56,276 nucleotides of DNA. It comes from Pseudoflavonifractor intestinihominis (GTDB lineage Bacteria > Bacillota > Clostridia > Oscillospirales > Oscillospiraceae). The stretch's first letter is position 1; the number at the start of each line of letters is the position of its first letter. The DNA lies in contig NZ_JBBMFK010000026.1 of assembly GCF_040096055.1 (NCBI RefSeq), forward strand, positions 1 through 56,276. Reading direction: 5' to 3'. The notes beneath the pieces were generated by a model. The model was not told the DNA's origin, ran no database searches, and worked only from the letters and a program-made list of their open reading frames with translations. The position numbers were made by a program, and so were the translations under genes. Below are positions 56,199 through 56,276 of the stretch, piece after piece.

Positions 56199-56276
56199 AT
56201 GGCAAAGATTGTACGCAAGGAAGTGCTGAATCCCAGCGTGACGCTGCTGGAAGTGGATGCGCCCAAGATTGCCCGT
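56199..56276 (+). CDS. Partial NfnA-like FAD/NAD-binding flavoprotein
   Basis: Only the first 26 codons are inside the window. MAKIVRKEVLNPSVTLLEVD is the usual start of the FAD/NAD-binding subunit annotated as dihydroorotate dehydrogenase-like protein or NfnA (ferredoxin-NADP reductase alpha). AAAGGTGGAG precedes the ATG by 6 bases. The next gene would be expected to be the NfnB/GltD-like subunit, which cannot be checked. Confidence 0.7.
   Translation, partial: MAKIVRKEVLNPSVTLLEVDAPKIAR

Overview
The window looks like a chromosomal segment of a GC-rich Clostridia member (Oscillospiraceae, Flavonifractor/Pseudoflavonifractor-like). The evidence is Firmicutes gene order (dprA-topA-trmFO, plsX-acpP-rnc, smc-ftsY, yhbY-nadD-yqeK-LCP-rsfS), strong AGGAGG ribosome sites with many GTG/TTG starts, sigma-A promoters of the TTGACA-17-TATAAT type, and DUF4830/DUF5317-type proteins. 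The genus is inferred from general resemblance, not from a search. No phage, IS element, CRISPR array or rRNA was seen. There is one tRNA (Ser, anticodon GGA).

Layout. 1-3085: MscS channel, orphan membrane protein, DUF4830 lipoprotein-like gene (minus), RsuA-type pseudouridine synthase. 3192-8703: CdaR/PucR-type regulator, then ftsE-ftsX and an M23 coiled-coil hydrolase (a divisome wall-cleavage unit), then a CtpA-type S41 protease. 8792-11747: an orphan gene, then greA and lysS behind a consensus promoter with a terminator-like leader hairpin. 11859-16003: KtrB-KtrA potassium uptake, SpoU rRNA methylase, DprA. 16057-19761: topA and trmFO. 19786-21135: a small minus-strand gene facing a tandem array of four small XRE regulators, which runs directly into plsX. 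21163-23345: plsX, acpP, rnc.

23346-31823 appears to be an insertion into the usual rnc-smc-ftsY order. It starts with a hairpin-rich element that ends in a second, diverged copy of the 3' end of rnc. It continues with two minus-strand genes: a YibE/F membrane protein and a 2253-residue S-layer-anchored protein carrying a CehA/McbA-like PHP metallohydrolase domain. 32040-42065 returns to housekeeping genes: smc, ftsY, a 55-residue membrane peptide, rph, rdgB, yhbY, a nadD-yqeK fusion, an LCP wall-polymer ligase with a Ser/Pro tail, and rsfS.

42134-49313 is mostly minus strand: a large membrane protein, an HD hydrolase, tRNA-Ser and a GNAT gene on plus, then an operon of an SPKQ-motif protein, a 27-residue membrane peptide, a membrane HD-GYP phosphodiesterase and a DUF5317 protein. 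49470-51639 holds mini-RNase III and RqcH. 51668-56011 is a response regulator, ABC ATPase, two permeases and a histidine kinase (peptide-antibiotic sensing/efflux type). The window ends inside an NfnA-like flavoprotein gene.

Most promising leads: the XRE array at the position FapR holds upstream of plsX in bacilli; the interrupted rnc-smc locus with the duplicated rnc end; the SPKQ/micropeptide/HD-GYP/DUF5317 operon; the greA leader; and a ribosome site of yhbY that seems to need a hairpin to reach its start codon.
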